A stretch of 18,650 bases of DNA, taken from the NCBI GenBank assembly GCA_002426575.1, contig DIRE01000046.1, positions 1-18,650 of the forward strand, given 5' to 3'. Both the position numbers and the translations under genes were made by a program. This document shows, piece by piece, positions 1-6,286 of the stretch. The notes below the pieces were generated by a model. The model saw only the letters and a program-made list of their open reading frames with translations. It searched no databases and was not told the origin of the DNA. Each line of letters opens with the position of its first letter. Position 1 is the stretch's first letter. This DNA comes from Clostridiaceae bacterium UBA5444. GTDB taxonomy: Bacteria > Bacillota > Clostridia > Clostridiales > Oxobacteraceae.

Positions 1-29
1 GGATTATTATTTACTAAACCTTTTGTATT

Positions 30-80
30 TGTCAAGTGAATATTCCCCTCTATTTGAATCGAAAATTCCTCTAGTTTGGG
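30..80. repeat. Putative IS21-type right end with two tandem sub-repeats
   Basis: Just downstream of the istB fragment there are two imperfect copies of a roughly 20-bp unit, one around GAATATTCCCCTCTA (39-53) and one around GAAAATTCCTCTA (61-73). The outer edge begins TGTCAAGTGA at 30. IS21-family elements begin with TG, end with CA, and carry several repeated transposase-binding sites at their ends. The position, directly after istB, is where the right end of such an element should lie. The boundary at 30 is inferred. Without the left end or the istA gene the call cannot be confirmed. Confidence 0.35.
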
Positions 81-88
81 TAAAAAAA

Positions 89-586
89 TTATTGCTTTTC
101 TAACCAAAGCTGTGTCTCTTTTAATCTATAAGAATTACCATTCATATTTACAATATATGATTTATGAGTAAGCCTGTCTATCATTGCCGCTGTCATTACT
201 GGATCCTTAAATATTTCATCCCACCTTTCAAAAGATAAATTTGTAGTTATTATTGTAGATTTTCTTCCTGCCCTTAAGGACAGGTAAGTAAATAAAAGTT
301 CAGAGGCTTCTTTATCGAAAGAAATGTATCCTAATTCATCTGCTATAATAAGGTCATATTTTTCAAATTTCTTTTCAAAAGCCCTAAGTGTTTTTTCAGA
401 TCTAGATTCTTTTAGTTCATTTACAAGCAGCGGTATTGTGGTAAAAAGAACCTTATATCCTTTGTTACAGGCCTTAATTCCAAGTCCTATGGCTATATGT
501 GTTTTTCCTGTACCAGGGTTTCCTGCAAGTATTATATTTTGTCCTGTTTCTATGTAAGCGTAAAACCCAGCCCACATTTTAATCAA
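89..586 (-). pseudogene. istB: IstB-like ATP-binding protein of an IS21-family element, 5'-truncated
   Basis: The frame encodes an AAA+ ATPase of the IstB/DnaC type, the helper that partners the IstA transposase of IS21 elements. A Walker A motif (GNPGTGKTH) lies near the start, a Walker B-like segment (LIIADELGY) follows, and an arginine-containing C-terminal AAA+ part is present. IstB proteins are normally about 250 residues; here about 80 N-terminal residues are missing. Native sequence begins only a few residues before Walker A, at about 553. The upstream codons (554-586) are translated from the left end of the neighbouring IS66 element, so the apparent ATG belongs to IS66 DNA and has no good ribosome binding site. 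No istA gene is present. This is a broken remnant left by IS66 insertion or an associated deletion. The family call is secure; the gene is almost certainly non-functional. Confidence 0.85.
554..565 (+). repeat. IS66 left terminal inverted repeat
   Basis: GTAAGCGTAAAA pairs with the right end at 11 of 12 positions. The GTAAGCG outer tip is characteristic of many IS66-family ends. It lies inside the readable frame of the truncated istB. Confidence 0.9.
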
Positions 587-599
587 TCATATTCCATGA

Positions 600-633
600 G
601 ATAATATCCTTAATATTAATTAAGGAGGTTATC
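600..633 (+). promoter_or_regulatory. Hairpin in the IS66 tnpA leader that covers the ribosome binding site
   Basis: Positions 600-614 and 619-633 form 15-nt arms with one G-U pair and one mismatch around a 4-nt loop. The right arm contains the tnpA Shine-Dalgarno AAGGAGGT (622-629). A transcript entering from outside the element would fold this and hide the site, a known way for insertion sequences to prevent expression by read-through. The pairing is seen directly; the regulatory role is inferred. Confidence 0.5.
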
Positions 634-637
634 TCAA

Positions 638-967
638 ATGAAAGAAGAAGATAGAAAGTTTTGGACTAATAGAATCAAAGACTATAGAGCCAGTGGGTTA
701 ACAGCTGTTAAATGGTCTGAAAAAAATGATGTATCTGTCCATAAACTTAGATACTATATAAACAAATTCAACAAAGAAAAGAAATTAGAATCCAAACAAG
801 AATCTAAAGAACCCAAATGGGTATCTGTCGTTCCAGAAAAACCAATAGTAGAAAACAAGTCTGAAAGTCCATTAAAGATTACCATAGGTAAAGTTACAAT
901 TGAAGTAGTTCCTGGGTTTGATGAAGATACTTTTCAATCAGTAATAAGGATTCTTTCACAATGTTAA
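638..967 (+). CDS. tnpA: IS66 family accessory protein TnpA
   Basis: This 109-residue protein is the first gene of the IS66 cassette. The N-terminal half carries a helix-turn-helix-like segment (around VKWSEKNDVSVHKLRYYI, residues 25-42), followed by a charged Lys/Glu-rich linker and a short C-terminal domain ending in SQC. TnpA has no catalytic motif and is thought to assist transposition, possibly by binding DNA. The start is fixed by AAGGAGGT at 622-629, nine bases upstream. The stop codon overlaps the tnpB start by 7 bp (ATGTTAA), which suggests translational coupling. Length and gene order are normal for the family. Confidence 0.88.
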   Translation: MKEEDRKFWTNRIKDYRASGLTAVKWSEKNDVSVHKLRYYINKFNKEKKLESKQESKEPKWVSVVPEKPIVENKSESPLKITIGKVTIEVVPGFDEDTFQSVIRILSQC

Positions 968-1314
968 ACAGTAATATTGATTGTGTTTACTTAGCAATAG
1001 GAGCAACAGATCTTAGAAAATCTATTGATGGATTAGCAATTCTTGTTACTGAAAGTTTTAAACTAGATCCCTTTTCAAGAAGTCTATTTGTTTTTTGTAA
1101 TAGAAAACAAGATAAAATCAAGATTTTAGAATGGGATGTAAATGGATTTTGGCTACATTACAAAAGATTAGAAAAAGGTACTTTCAAATGGCCTAGTAAT
1201 TTAAATTCCAAAACCCTCTCAGTTAGTGAAAGGGAATTTAGGTGGCTTTTAGATGGTTTATCTATTGAACAAAAAGACGCCCTTTCTCCGGTTCGGGAAC
1301 GAATAATCATATAG
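961..1314 (+). CDS. tnpB: IS66 family accessory protein TnpB (Orf2)
   Basis: This 117-residue protein is the highly conserved IS66 Orf2. It shows the family hallmarks: IGATDLRKSIDGLA near the N-terminus, FVFCNRKQDKIKILEWD in the middle, and GFWLHYKRLEKGTFKWP after it. It is required for transposition in studied IS66 elements, but its biochemical role is unresolved. Its ATG lies inside the last codons of tnpA, so it is probably coupled to tnpA translation. Length is typical and no frameshift is visible. Confidence 0.95.
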   Translation: MLNSNIDCVYLAIGATDLRKSIDGLAILVTESFKLDPFSRSLFVFCNRKQDKIKILEWDVNGFWLHYKRLEKGTFKWPSNLNSKTLSVSEREFRWLLDGLSIEQKDALSPVRERIII

Positions 1315-1340
1315 TAATTTAACTAAAAACTGTAGCTGTT

Positions 1341-1382
1341 AGGGTCTTAACTAATATTGAAAAATAGATACTTTAAGGCCCT
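1341..1382 (+). terminator. Hairpin between tnpB and tnpC
   Basis: AGGGTCTTAA (1341-1350) pairs with TTAAGGCCCT (1373-1382) over 10 bp, including one G-U pair, with a 22-nt loop. It is followed by a T-rich but interrupted stretch. It sits in the 110-bp gap before tnpC and could attenuate tnpC expression or separate its transcript from tnpAB. Pairing is certain; function is not. Confidence 0.4.
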
Positions 1383-1424
1383 TTAATACTATCTTTATTA
1401 CTATAAAAATGGTATAATAAAGGT

Positions 1425-3035
1425 ATGAAAACTATAGAAAACAATCAAAAGAAAACACAATTTAATATAGAAGAATTTGAACAACTTCAAAACCAAAATA
1501 AAGTTTTAACTCATCAAGTTGAGGAGCTAATGATGAAACTAAATTGGTATGAAGAGCAGTTTCGTTTAAATCAAGAGAGACGATTTGGTGCATCCAGTGA
1601 AAAGACTAATCCAGATCAATTATCTATCTTCAATGAGGCGGAAAAAGAATCTCGTCCTGAAAAGGAAGAACCAACTATTGAAGAAATTACATACAAACGT
1701 AAAAAGAAAAAAGGTTTAAATAAGAAATCCTTTGAGGACCTTCCAGTTGAAAGAATAGAATACACTTTATCAGAAGAAGAAAGGATCTGTCCTATTTGCA
1801 ATAATCATCTCCATCAAATGAGCAAAGAAATCCGTAAGGAATTGAAAGTTATTCCAGCTCAGGTTGTAGTAGTAGAGCATGTTAAAAACATCTATGCATG
1901 TAGGAACTGTGAAAAGGAAAATATAACTACACCAATAATTAAAGCTACAATGCCAAACCCCGTATTACCGGGTAGTTTTGTGTCCCCATCTTTAATGGCC
2001 TATACAATGGATCGTAAATATCGAGAAGCAGTACCACTATATAGGCAGGAGAAAGGATATCAAAACTTTGGAATAGATTTATCTAGGCAAAACTTAGCCA
2101 ATTGGGTAATACATGGAGCCAATACTTGGCTTAAACATCTATATGATAGAATGCATTATCATCTTTTAGATGAAACAATACTTCATGCTGATGAGTCAGT
2201 ATTTCAAGTATTAGATGAAGAAGGCAAAAAGCCAACAAGCAAATCCTATATGTGGCTCTATGCCACAGGAATGCATTCAATTCCAATCTTCTTGTATGAA
2301 TATCAACCATCTAGGACAAAAAAACATCCAAAGGAATTCCTAAAAGGATTTAATGGTTTTTTGCAAACAGATGGATATCAGGGTTACAATGCAGTAGAAA
2401 ATGTTACCCAAGTAGGTTGTTTTGCTCATGCAAAAAGAGGATTTACAGATACCTTAAAGGCATTACCAAAAGATGCAGAAACATCTAAAACAAATGCTGA
2501 AGAAGGACTTAAATTCTGCGATAAGTTATTTAAACTTGAAAAAGAATATAGAAAAGAAAAATTAACCCCTGAAGAAATCTATGAAAAAAGGTTAGAAAAG
2601 ACTGAGCCAGTACTTCAGGACTTTTTGTTATGGCTAAAAACCAAAGAGAAACAAGTTCTACCAAAAACTAGTCTAGGTAAGGCCATTAACTACTGTTTAA
2701 ATCAATGGGATAAGCTAACAGCATTTATGATTGATGGTAGACTAGAGATAAGTAATAATAGAGCAGAAAGATCCATAAAACCATTTGTAATTGGAAGAAA
2801 GAATTTTCTTTTTTCAAAGTCCCCAAAAGGTGCCACAGCATCTGCAATTGTCTATAGTGTAATAGAAACAGCCAAAGCCAATAATCTAAATTCATTTTAT
2901 TATTTAACATATCTATTTGAAAAACTACCTAATATAGATCTAGAAAATATGGAGAAATTAGATAGGCTATTGCCCTGGTCAGATTCAATACCAAAAAACT
3001 GTAAAGTTCTTAACAAAGAAGATGATAACATTTAG
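1425..3035 (+). CDS. tnpC: IS66 family transposase TnpC
   Basis: This 536-residue DDE transposase catalyses IS66 transposition. It has an N-terminal heptad-like coiled coil (residues 17-50), the IS66 signature RRFGASSEK (52-60), and a basic linker (KRKKKK, 91-96). A zinc-finger-like domain follows, with ICPIC (C122, C125) and ACRNC (C159, C162). The catalytic core has probable acidic residues D256 (LHADES), D316 (QTDGYQGY) and E448 (SNNRAERSIKP); CFAHAKR (332-338) is another family motif. All expected motifs are present and length is normal. The start follows a short AAAGG at 1419-1423. The gene lies 110 bp after tnpB instead of overlapping it, with a hairpin in the gap. It ends in a hairpin that overlaps its own stop codon. 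Confidence 0.95.
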   Translation: MKTIENNQKKTQFNIEEFEQLQNQNKVLTHQVEELMMKLNWYEEQFRLNQERRFGASSEKTNPDQLSIFNEAEKESRPEKEEPTIEEITYKRKKKKGLNKKSFEDLPVERIEYTLSEEERICPICNNHLHQMSKEIRKELKVIPAQVVVVEHVKNIYACRNCEKENITTPIIKATMPNPVLPGSFVSPSLMAYTMDRKYREAVPLYRQEKGYQNFGIDLSRQNLANWVIHGANTWLKHLYDRMHYHLLDETILHADESVFQVLDEEGKKPTSKSYMWLYATGMHSIPIFLYEYQPSRTKKHPKEFLKGFNGFLQTDGYQGYNAVENVTQVGCFAHAKRGFTDTLKALPKDAETSKTNAEEGLKFCDKLFKLEKEYRKEKLTPEEIYEKRLEKTEPVLQDFLLWLKTKEKQVLPKTSLGKAINYCLNQWDKLTAFMIDGRLEISNNRAERSIKPFVIGRKNFLFSKSPKGATASAIVYSVIETAKANNLNSFYYLTYLFEKLPNIDLENMEKLDRLLPWSDSIPKNCKVLNKEDDNI

Positions 3036-3061
3036 GATACCTTATTTAAAGGTGTATCCTA
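3033..3061 (+). terminator. Hairpin at the end of tnpC
   Basis: TAGGATAC (3033-3040) pairs with GTATCCTA (3054-3061), starting at the tnpC stop codon, with an A/T-rich loop; one more C-G pair can form across a bulge. It lies just inside the right end of the element. It may terminate tnpC mRNA or shield the element from outside transcription. There is no long T-run. Confidence 0.45.
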
Positions 3062-3271
3062 TTTGACGCTTACAATATCATGCAAGAGACATCCAATAAC
3101 TAATGCTTCCTCATTTAGCCCCTCTTCCCTTGCAATTTCCTTTCCTATATTTGCAACACGCATAGTATGTTCAAGTCTATACTTTTTTGAATTGTGATTT
3201 TCGGACATGTATGTACTTATGTCGAATTGCTCCTCTAAAAAATCAATTGTTTTTCTAATATTTTGTTCCAT
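3059..3271 (-). pseudogene. HD-domain protein, truncated by IS66
   Basis: The frame encodes the first about 66 residues of a small HD-superfamily metal-dependent phosphohydrolase. An N-terminal helix is followed by LEHTMRVANIGKEIA, which carries the first metal-ligand histidine, and GCLLHDI, which carries the paired His-Asp. The normal protein would continue for about 100 residues with further helices and a second Asp. Instead the frame enters the IS66 right end after LLHDI, reads Val-Ser-Val-Lys from IS DNA and stops. The start is supported by AAAGGGGAG about 8 bases upstream. The 3' half is not elsewhere in the window and was probably lost with the rearrangement at IS66. The substrate of the intact protein cannot be inferred. 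Confidence 0.8.
3062..3073 (-). repeat. IS66 right terminal inverted repeat
   Basis: TTTGACGCTTAC is the reverse complement of GTAAGCGTCAAA and matches the left end at 11 of 12 positions. It supplies the last four codons and part of the stop of the disrupted HD-domain gene. Confidence 0.9.
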
Positions 3272-3300
3272 TTCATATCTCCCCTTTGTTCTTTTTGTAT

Positions 3301-3329
3301 ATATTACTTCAATTTACAGTATATGTCAT
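3301..3329 (-). promoter_or_regulatory. Possible promoter of the truncated HD gene
   Basis: Reading the minus strand, ATGACA (3324-3329) is followed after 17 bp by TAATAT (3301-3306), upstream of the AAAGGGGAG ribosome binding site. The -35 matches TTGACA at five of six positions; the -10 is poor. The surrounding DNA is very AT-rich, so chance is possible. Confidence 0.3.
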
Positions 3330-3378
3330 AATACTATATTTGCATACATAGTATTTCACGTAATAGAAAGAATGCGTC

Positions 3379-3912
3379 TTAATCAATACATAGACCCATT
3401 AGTAAGGAATCATAAAATTTATCGTTTATTACAAAGTCTCTTCTTAATAAGCCTTCTTCAAGAAACCCTAGTTTTTTATACAGATATATACCTCTTTCGT
3501 TATCAGTTCTCACTCTTAGATTAATCTTTCTTATTATTCCTGAATCCTTACTCCAATTAATTAAATATTTTATTAATTCTTCACCAATTCCATTTCCCCA
3601 ATACTTTTTCAGGACACTCATTCCAAATTCTCCAACATGAGCAGTTCTTTCTCTTAAACCACCAGAGAAATTCAAACTTCCAATAATTTCACCATCTATT
3701 TCTGCTACAATAAATAAATCATTTTCCTTCTTCAGGACTTTTTCAATAAAACTTTCTTCCTCTTCAATACTTATTCCAAATTCACCCGCACCAAATGTTA
3801 AAAAATTCGATTCTCCCCCAATTATATTAAGATAATCTACTAATACCCTAGCATCATTTTTACTAGCTTGCCTAATTATAATTTTTTTGTTATTTCTTAT
3901 CATTTCTTTCAA
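3379..3912 (-). CDS. GNAT family N-acetyltransferase
   Basis: This 177-residue protein has the GCN5-related acetyltransferase fold, which transfers an acetyl group from acetyl-CoA to an amine. Motif A is clear: GEFGMSVLKKYWGNGIGEEL around residues 94-113, with the acetyl-CoA pyrophosphate-binding loop at 105-110. Motif B follows (RVRTDNERGIYLYKKLGF), with the NxxxxxLYxKxGF pattern seen in RimI/RimL and spermidine-type enzymes. The start is TTG (3910-3912): AAAGGGG lies nine bases before it, while the in-frame ATG at 3901-3903 is too far away. The gene is monocistronic, between the HD fragment and a small membrane protein gene. The family assignment is firm; the substrate is unknown. Confidence 0.88.
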   Translation of the reverse strand: MKEMIRNNKKIIIRQASKNDARVLVDYLNIIGGESNFLTFGAGEFGISIEEEESFIEKVLKKENDLFIVAEIDGEIIGSLNFSGGLRERTAHVGEFGMSVLKKYWGNGIGEELIKYLINWSKDSGIIRKINLRVRTDNERGIYLYKKLGFLEEGLLRRDFVINDKFYDSLLMGLCID

Positions 3913-3978
3913 TCAACCTAACCCCTTTCTGCGACACACTTATCTACAAGTATGAATCTAATATTCATTCAAACATAA

Positions 3979-4440
3979 CTATCTTCCCTCATCTATTATC
4001 TTTGCTTTTTTATAACCTAGATAAAATATAGTCATCATTAAGATAAGTGATATAGTACTAATAAATATAGACCTAGATGTAAAGCTTATAAATAAATGAA
4101 TTAGACTGTCTATCCACGAGCTTACCCTTATCATAGGTAAATAGAAAGTTTGAGGTGTTAAGCCTATAACGTTGAACATATACCTTCCCATGAATCCTTT
4201 TTGAATCACAATTAACAGGATGCAAATCATAGCAAAGCCATTTCCCAATAAAATCGATTCTTTTGCTGATTTTCCATAGTCATGAGACTTATATCCCATG
4301 TAAAACCAATAGACACAGAATAAAATACTTAAAATTGACAGCTCAACTCCAATAAACTCAAATTCTAATGTTAAATAGCTAAATAGCTTTCCTATTATAA
4401 ATGGCGATATTGAGATAAGAAATAGTTTCAACTTATTCAT
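3979..4440 (-). CDS. Small integral membrane protein of unknown function
   Basis: I do not recognise this 153-residue protein. It has four clear hydrophobic segments (about residues 5-23, 29-49, 62-80 and 124-143) and a weaker amphipathic one (107-120), with short charged loops (YKSHDYGKSAKES) and a basic C-terminal tail (YKKAKIIDEGR). No catalytic or binding motif is visible. The ATG start is well supported by AGGGGG eight bases upstream. It lies 66 bp beyond the GNAT gene on the same strand, so the two could share a transcript. A long imperfect inverted repeat sits immediately upstream, between this gene and the IS110 element, and may regulate it. Confidence 0.7.
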   Translation of the reverse strand: MNKLKLFLISISPFIIGKLFSYLTLEFEFIGVELSILSILFCVYWFYMGYKSHDYGKSAKESILLGNGFAMICILLIVIQKGFMGRYMFNVIGLTPQTFYLPMIRVSSWIDSLIHLFISFTSRSIFISTISLILMMTIFYLGYKKAKIIDEGR

Positions 4441-4457
4441 TTAAAAGTCCCCCTCGT

Positions 4458-4504
4458 ATAATATGTTTAGAAGTACTTTTTATTAAGTCTTCTAGACATA
4501 TTAT
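4458..4504. repeat. 16-bp inverted repeat upstream of the membrane-protein gene
   Basis: ATAATATGTTTAGAAG (4458-4473) and CTTCTAGACATATTAT (4489-4504) are complementary at 15 of 16 positions, separated by 15 nt. The repeat lies 18-64 bp before the start codon at 4440, where an operator could lie, and beside the likely left boundary of the IS110 element. IS110-family elements often insert at or near palindromes. Which role applies is not known. Confidence 0.6.
4489..4502 (+). repeat. Left copy of a 14-bp near-repeat flanking IS110
   Basis: CTTCTAGACATATT (4489-4502) recurs as CTTCTAGACCTATT (6119-6132) with one mismatch, about 1630 bp apart, on either side of the transposase unit. IS110 elements lack ordinary target duplications, but the left target flank and the right end of the element often resemble each other. 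The element boundary probably lies at or just after this copy. Confidence 0.45.
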
Positions 4505-4513
4505 TATTTTTAT

Positions 4514-4541
4514 ATTAAATATTTCACTTGAAATATTTAAT
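4514..4541. repeat. Perfect 12-bp A/T inverted repeat
   Basis: ATTAAATATTTC (4514-4525) and GAAATATTTAAT (4530-4541) are exactly complementary around ACTT. It lies just inside the likely left end of the IS110 element, ahead of the RNA promoter. It could be a transposase or host-factor site, or simply AT-rich sequence. Confidence 0.5.
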
Positions 4542-4567
4542 TACAATTTCTAATTGAGATATCCTAA

Positions 4568-4576
4568 TGCTATAAT
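4568..4576 (+). promoter_or_regulatory. Extended -10 promoter for the IS110 non-coding RNA
   Basis: TGCTATAAT contains a perfect TATAAT hexamer (4571-4576) preceded by the TGN extension. No good -35 lies at 17 bp (TTCTAA at 4548-4553), which an extended -10 does not require. Initiation would be near 4583, just before the folded region. Confidence 0.45.
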
Positions 4577-4582
4577 TAACTT

Positions 4583-4800
4583 AAGAATAGTTAGCGAAGG
4601 ATAATTCTATGTCCCCCTGCAAAACCTTTTGGTTATTGCCCAAAAAGCATGCTTCCTGACTTAGTTGTCATATTCTGCTTACTTCAGGTGCCGCATCTCT
4701 TTGATTAGACCAACAGCAAGGTAGTTTTCAAAGATGAATGCTGATAAGGCGAGGTTTCAGTAAGCAACTAAGATTGGGATATCTCTTTTACTAATTGTTC
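4583..4800 (+). ncRNA. Candidate IS110 bridge (seeker) RNA
   Basis: The non-coding DNA upstream of the transposase folds well. A 5' stem-loop pairs GCAAAACC (4619-4626) with GGTTATTGC (4631-4639) around UUUU, with one bulged A. A larger stem pairs 4660-4665 with 4767-4772 and 4676-4683 with 4759-4766 (14 bp in all) around a 10-nt one-sided loop (4666-4675). Inside it, 4694-4697/4733-4736 and 4700-4704/4728-4732 form a further stem. IS110-family recombinases are guided by such an RNA from the element's left end, whose internal loops pair with target and donor DNA. A small 5' hairpin followed by looped stems fits that plan. RNA ends, and which loop reads target or donor, are not determined. Confidence 0.5.
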
Positions 4801-4829
4801 TCCATTTTCTTATGAAAGGTGGTGATCTT

Positions 4830-6107
4830 ATGAAGAACAATATTCTTAAAACTTTATTTGTTGGTATTGATGTAAGTTCTAAGATTAATGTCTTATGTGC
4901 TCTTGATTTTCAAGGCAATAAACTTCTTAACCTTGAAGCTTTGAATAACCAACCTGGTGCTGAATCTATCTTAAATAGTATCATTAAGTGTTTGGATTCT
5001 AATAGCCTTAAATATGTTGTTATTGCCCTGGAATCAACTTCTTTTTACTCTACTCACATTGCCAATTTACTATCTTCCAATGAGTTATTATTAGCCTATC
5101 AACCTCTTGTGTATTGTCTTAATCCAAAGACCGTTGCTAATTACAGAAAGTCTTTCGTTGATATGGATAAGACTGACCCCCTTGATGCCTATATTATTGC
5201 GGATTTTGCTAGGTGTGGAAGAATCTCTTCTAAACCATGGCGTGGTGCTCAGTTCCTTGCTTTGCAAAGATTGACTAGGCATAGGCTTCATTTAATTGAG
5301 AACATTACTCGTGAGAAGGCCTACATGGTATCTAATATCTATCTAAAATTTAGTGAATTGGCTGTATTAGATAAGGAGGATCGTCCTTTTTCTAACACTT
5401 ATGGTGTTACAGCTTCTGCTGTTTTAACTGAGTATTTATCCTTGGATGATATTACCTATTCTTCTGTTGAAGATTTAGTTGAATTTATTAGAAGAAAGGG
5501 TAAAAACCGTTTTTCCGATCCTGAAAATACTGCTAAGATTCTTAAAAAGGCTGCCAGGGATTCCTATCGTTTAGATAAAATCCTATATGAACCTTTAAAT
5601 GTTGCTATTGCCTCTTCTTTTAATCTTGTTAAGGCATTAGAAAGTGAAATCAAGACTGTTGATAAGGCTATTGAAAAAACTATCAAGGGCATCAACCCTA
5701 ATGAGTATCAGTCTTTAATTTCTATTCCTGGTATTGGACCAGTATTAGCTAGTGGCATTCTTTCAGAGATAGGAACCATCACTTCCTTTGACTCTAATGA
5801 TGCATTGGCTAAATATGCAGGCTTAACCTGGAGGGTTACCCAGTCTGGTAATTATTCATCCGATACTACCAGAATGACCAAGACAGGTAACAAGTACCTC
5901 AGGTATTATTTAATTGAAGCTGCTAATAGTGTTAAAAATCATATTCCTGAATACAAGGAATACTATTACAAAAAGTATGGTGAGGTTACAACCCACCAAC
6001 ACAAAAGAGCCCTCGCACTTACATCTCGTAAATTCGTTCGCCTGGTTTTTGGATTGCTGACTAAAAACCAAATCTACTCCAGCTATAAAGTTGGAGAGAT
6101 ACATTAA
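4830..6107 (+). CDS. IS110-family transposase (DEDD/RuvC-like, bridge-RNA-guided recombinase)
   Basis: This 425-residue protein has the two IS110 domains. The N-terminal RuvC-like domain shows the acidic tetrad: D14 (VGIDVSS), E68 (IALEST), D116 and D119 (DKTDPLDA). The C-terminal domain carries the helix-hairpin-helix-like SIPGIGPVLASGILSEIG (298-315), then AGLTWRVTQSG, whose S339 is the likely nucleophilic serine, and TKTGNKYLRYYLIEAA (350-365). These proteins excise the element as a circle and insert it without target duplication. The start at 4830 is chosen because AAAGGTGGTGAT (4815-4826) ends four bases before it; an in-frame ATG at 4812 precedes that site and lacks its own. No frameshift is visible. 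At 425 residues it is at the long end for the family. Confidence 0.93.
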   Translation: MKNNILKTLFVGIDVSSKINVLCALDFQGNKLLNLEALNNQPGAESILNSIIKCLDSNSLKYVVIALESTSFYSTHIANLLSSNELLLAYQPLVYCLNPKTVANYRKSFVDMDKTDPLDAYIIADFARCGRISSKPWRGAQFLALQRLTRHRLHLIENITREKAYMVSNIYLKFSELAVLDKEDRPFSNTYGVTASAVLTEYLSLDDITYSSVEDLVEFIRRKGKNRFSDPENTAKILKKAARDSYRLDKILYEPLNVAIASSFNLVKALESEIKTVDKAIEKTIKGINPNEYQSLISIPGIGPVLASGILSEIGTITSFDSNDALAKYAGLTWRVTQSGNYSSDTTRMTKTGNKYLRYYLIEAANSVKNHIPEYKEYYYKKYGEVTTHQHKRALALTSRKFVRLVFGLLTKNQIYSSYKVGEIH

Positions 6108-6118
6108 AATATTTGTAA

Positions 6119-6132
6119 CTTCTAGACCTATT
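6119..6132 (+). repeat. Right copy of the 14-bp near-repeat flanking IS110
   Basis: CTTCTAGACCTATT lies 12 bp after the transposase stop and matches 4489-4502 at 13 of 14 positions. It probably marks the right end of the element. Confidence 0.45.
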
Positions 6133-6174
6133 TTTGTATGAAAATCATAGGTTCTATTAGAGTCGCTCTTTTTT
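6123..6174 (+). terminator. Hairpin and T-run after the IS110 transposase
   Basis: TAGACCTAT (6123-6131) pairs with ATAGGTTCTA (6147-6156) with one bulge, extended inward by TTTT/AAAA around a 5-nt loop. A small AGAG/CTCT hairpin and six T residues (6169-6174) follow. This can terminate the transposase mRNA. The left arm overlaps the right end of the element, so the hairpin spans the junction or is host sequence that was the insertion target. Confidence 0.5.
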
Positions 6175-6208
6175 AATTGTTTCTTTTGTTTTCTTTAAAA
6201 TCTTTATC

Positions 6209-6236
6209 TTGACATATTACCAGGTTGCTTTATTAT
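6209..6236 (+). promoter_or_regulatory. Promoter-like sequence antisense to the winged-helix gene
   Basis: TTGACA (6209-6214) and TATTAT (6231-6236) are separated by 16 bp. Transcription would start near 6243 and run into the 3' end of the minus-strand gene at 6287-6643. The hexamers match the housekeeping consensus at 6/6 and 5/6. No plus-strand gene follows, so the product would be an antisense RNA if active. Confidence 0.35.
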
Positions 6237-6286
6237 ATATTCATATATATAATTCTCCAGAAGTTCTCTTTTTCCTTCAATAATTT

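Larger units (their letters stand above)
554..3073 (+). mobile_element. IS66-family insertion sequence, complete
   Basis: The 2520-bp element has three genes in the classical IS66 order (tnpA, tnpB, tnpC) and terminal inverted repeats that match at 11 of 12 positions: GTAAGCGTAAAA at 554-565, and TTTGACGCTTAC at 3062-3073, which reads GTAAGCGTCAAA in reverse complement. All three genes are open. The 8 bp outside each end (GTTTCTAT on the left, AATATCAT on the right) do not match, although IS66 elements normally make an 8-bp target duplication. The left neighbour is an istB gene missing its 5' part and the right neighbour is an HD-domain gene missing its 3' part. This suggests a deletion or recombination at the element after insertion. 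Confidence 0.93.
4503..6132 (+). mobile_element. IS110-family insertion sequence (boundaries approximate)
   Basis: The element consists of a long left non-coding region (about 330 bp) with a structured RNA candidate, a single DEDD-type transposase gene, and a short right end of about 25 bp. This lopsided layout is that of the IS110 group, whose left end encodes the bridge RNA. No terminal inverted repeats are present, as expected. Boundaries come from the 14-bp near-repeat at 4489-4502 and 6119-6132, giving about 1630 bp; they could be off by 10-20 bp. The gene is intact, so the element may be active. Confidence 0.6.

Noticed and set aside
1413..1418. Perfect TATAAT just before tnpC as a promoter -10
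   Set aside because: It lies only 7 bp before the ATG, so transcription would start at or inside the start codon and lose the AAAGG ribosome binding site. No -35 is properly placed.
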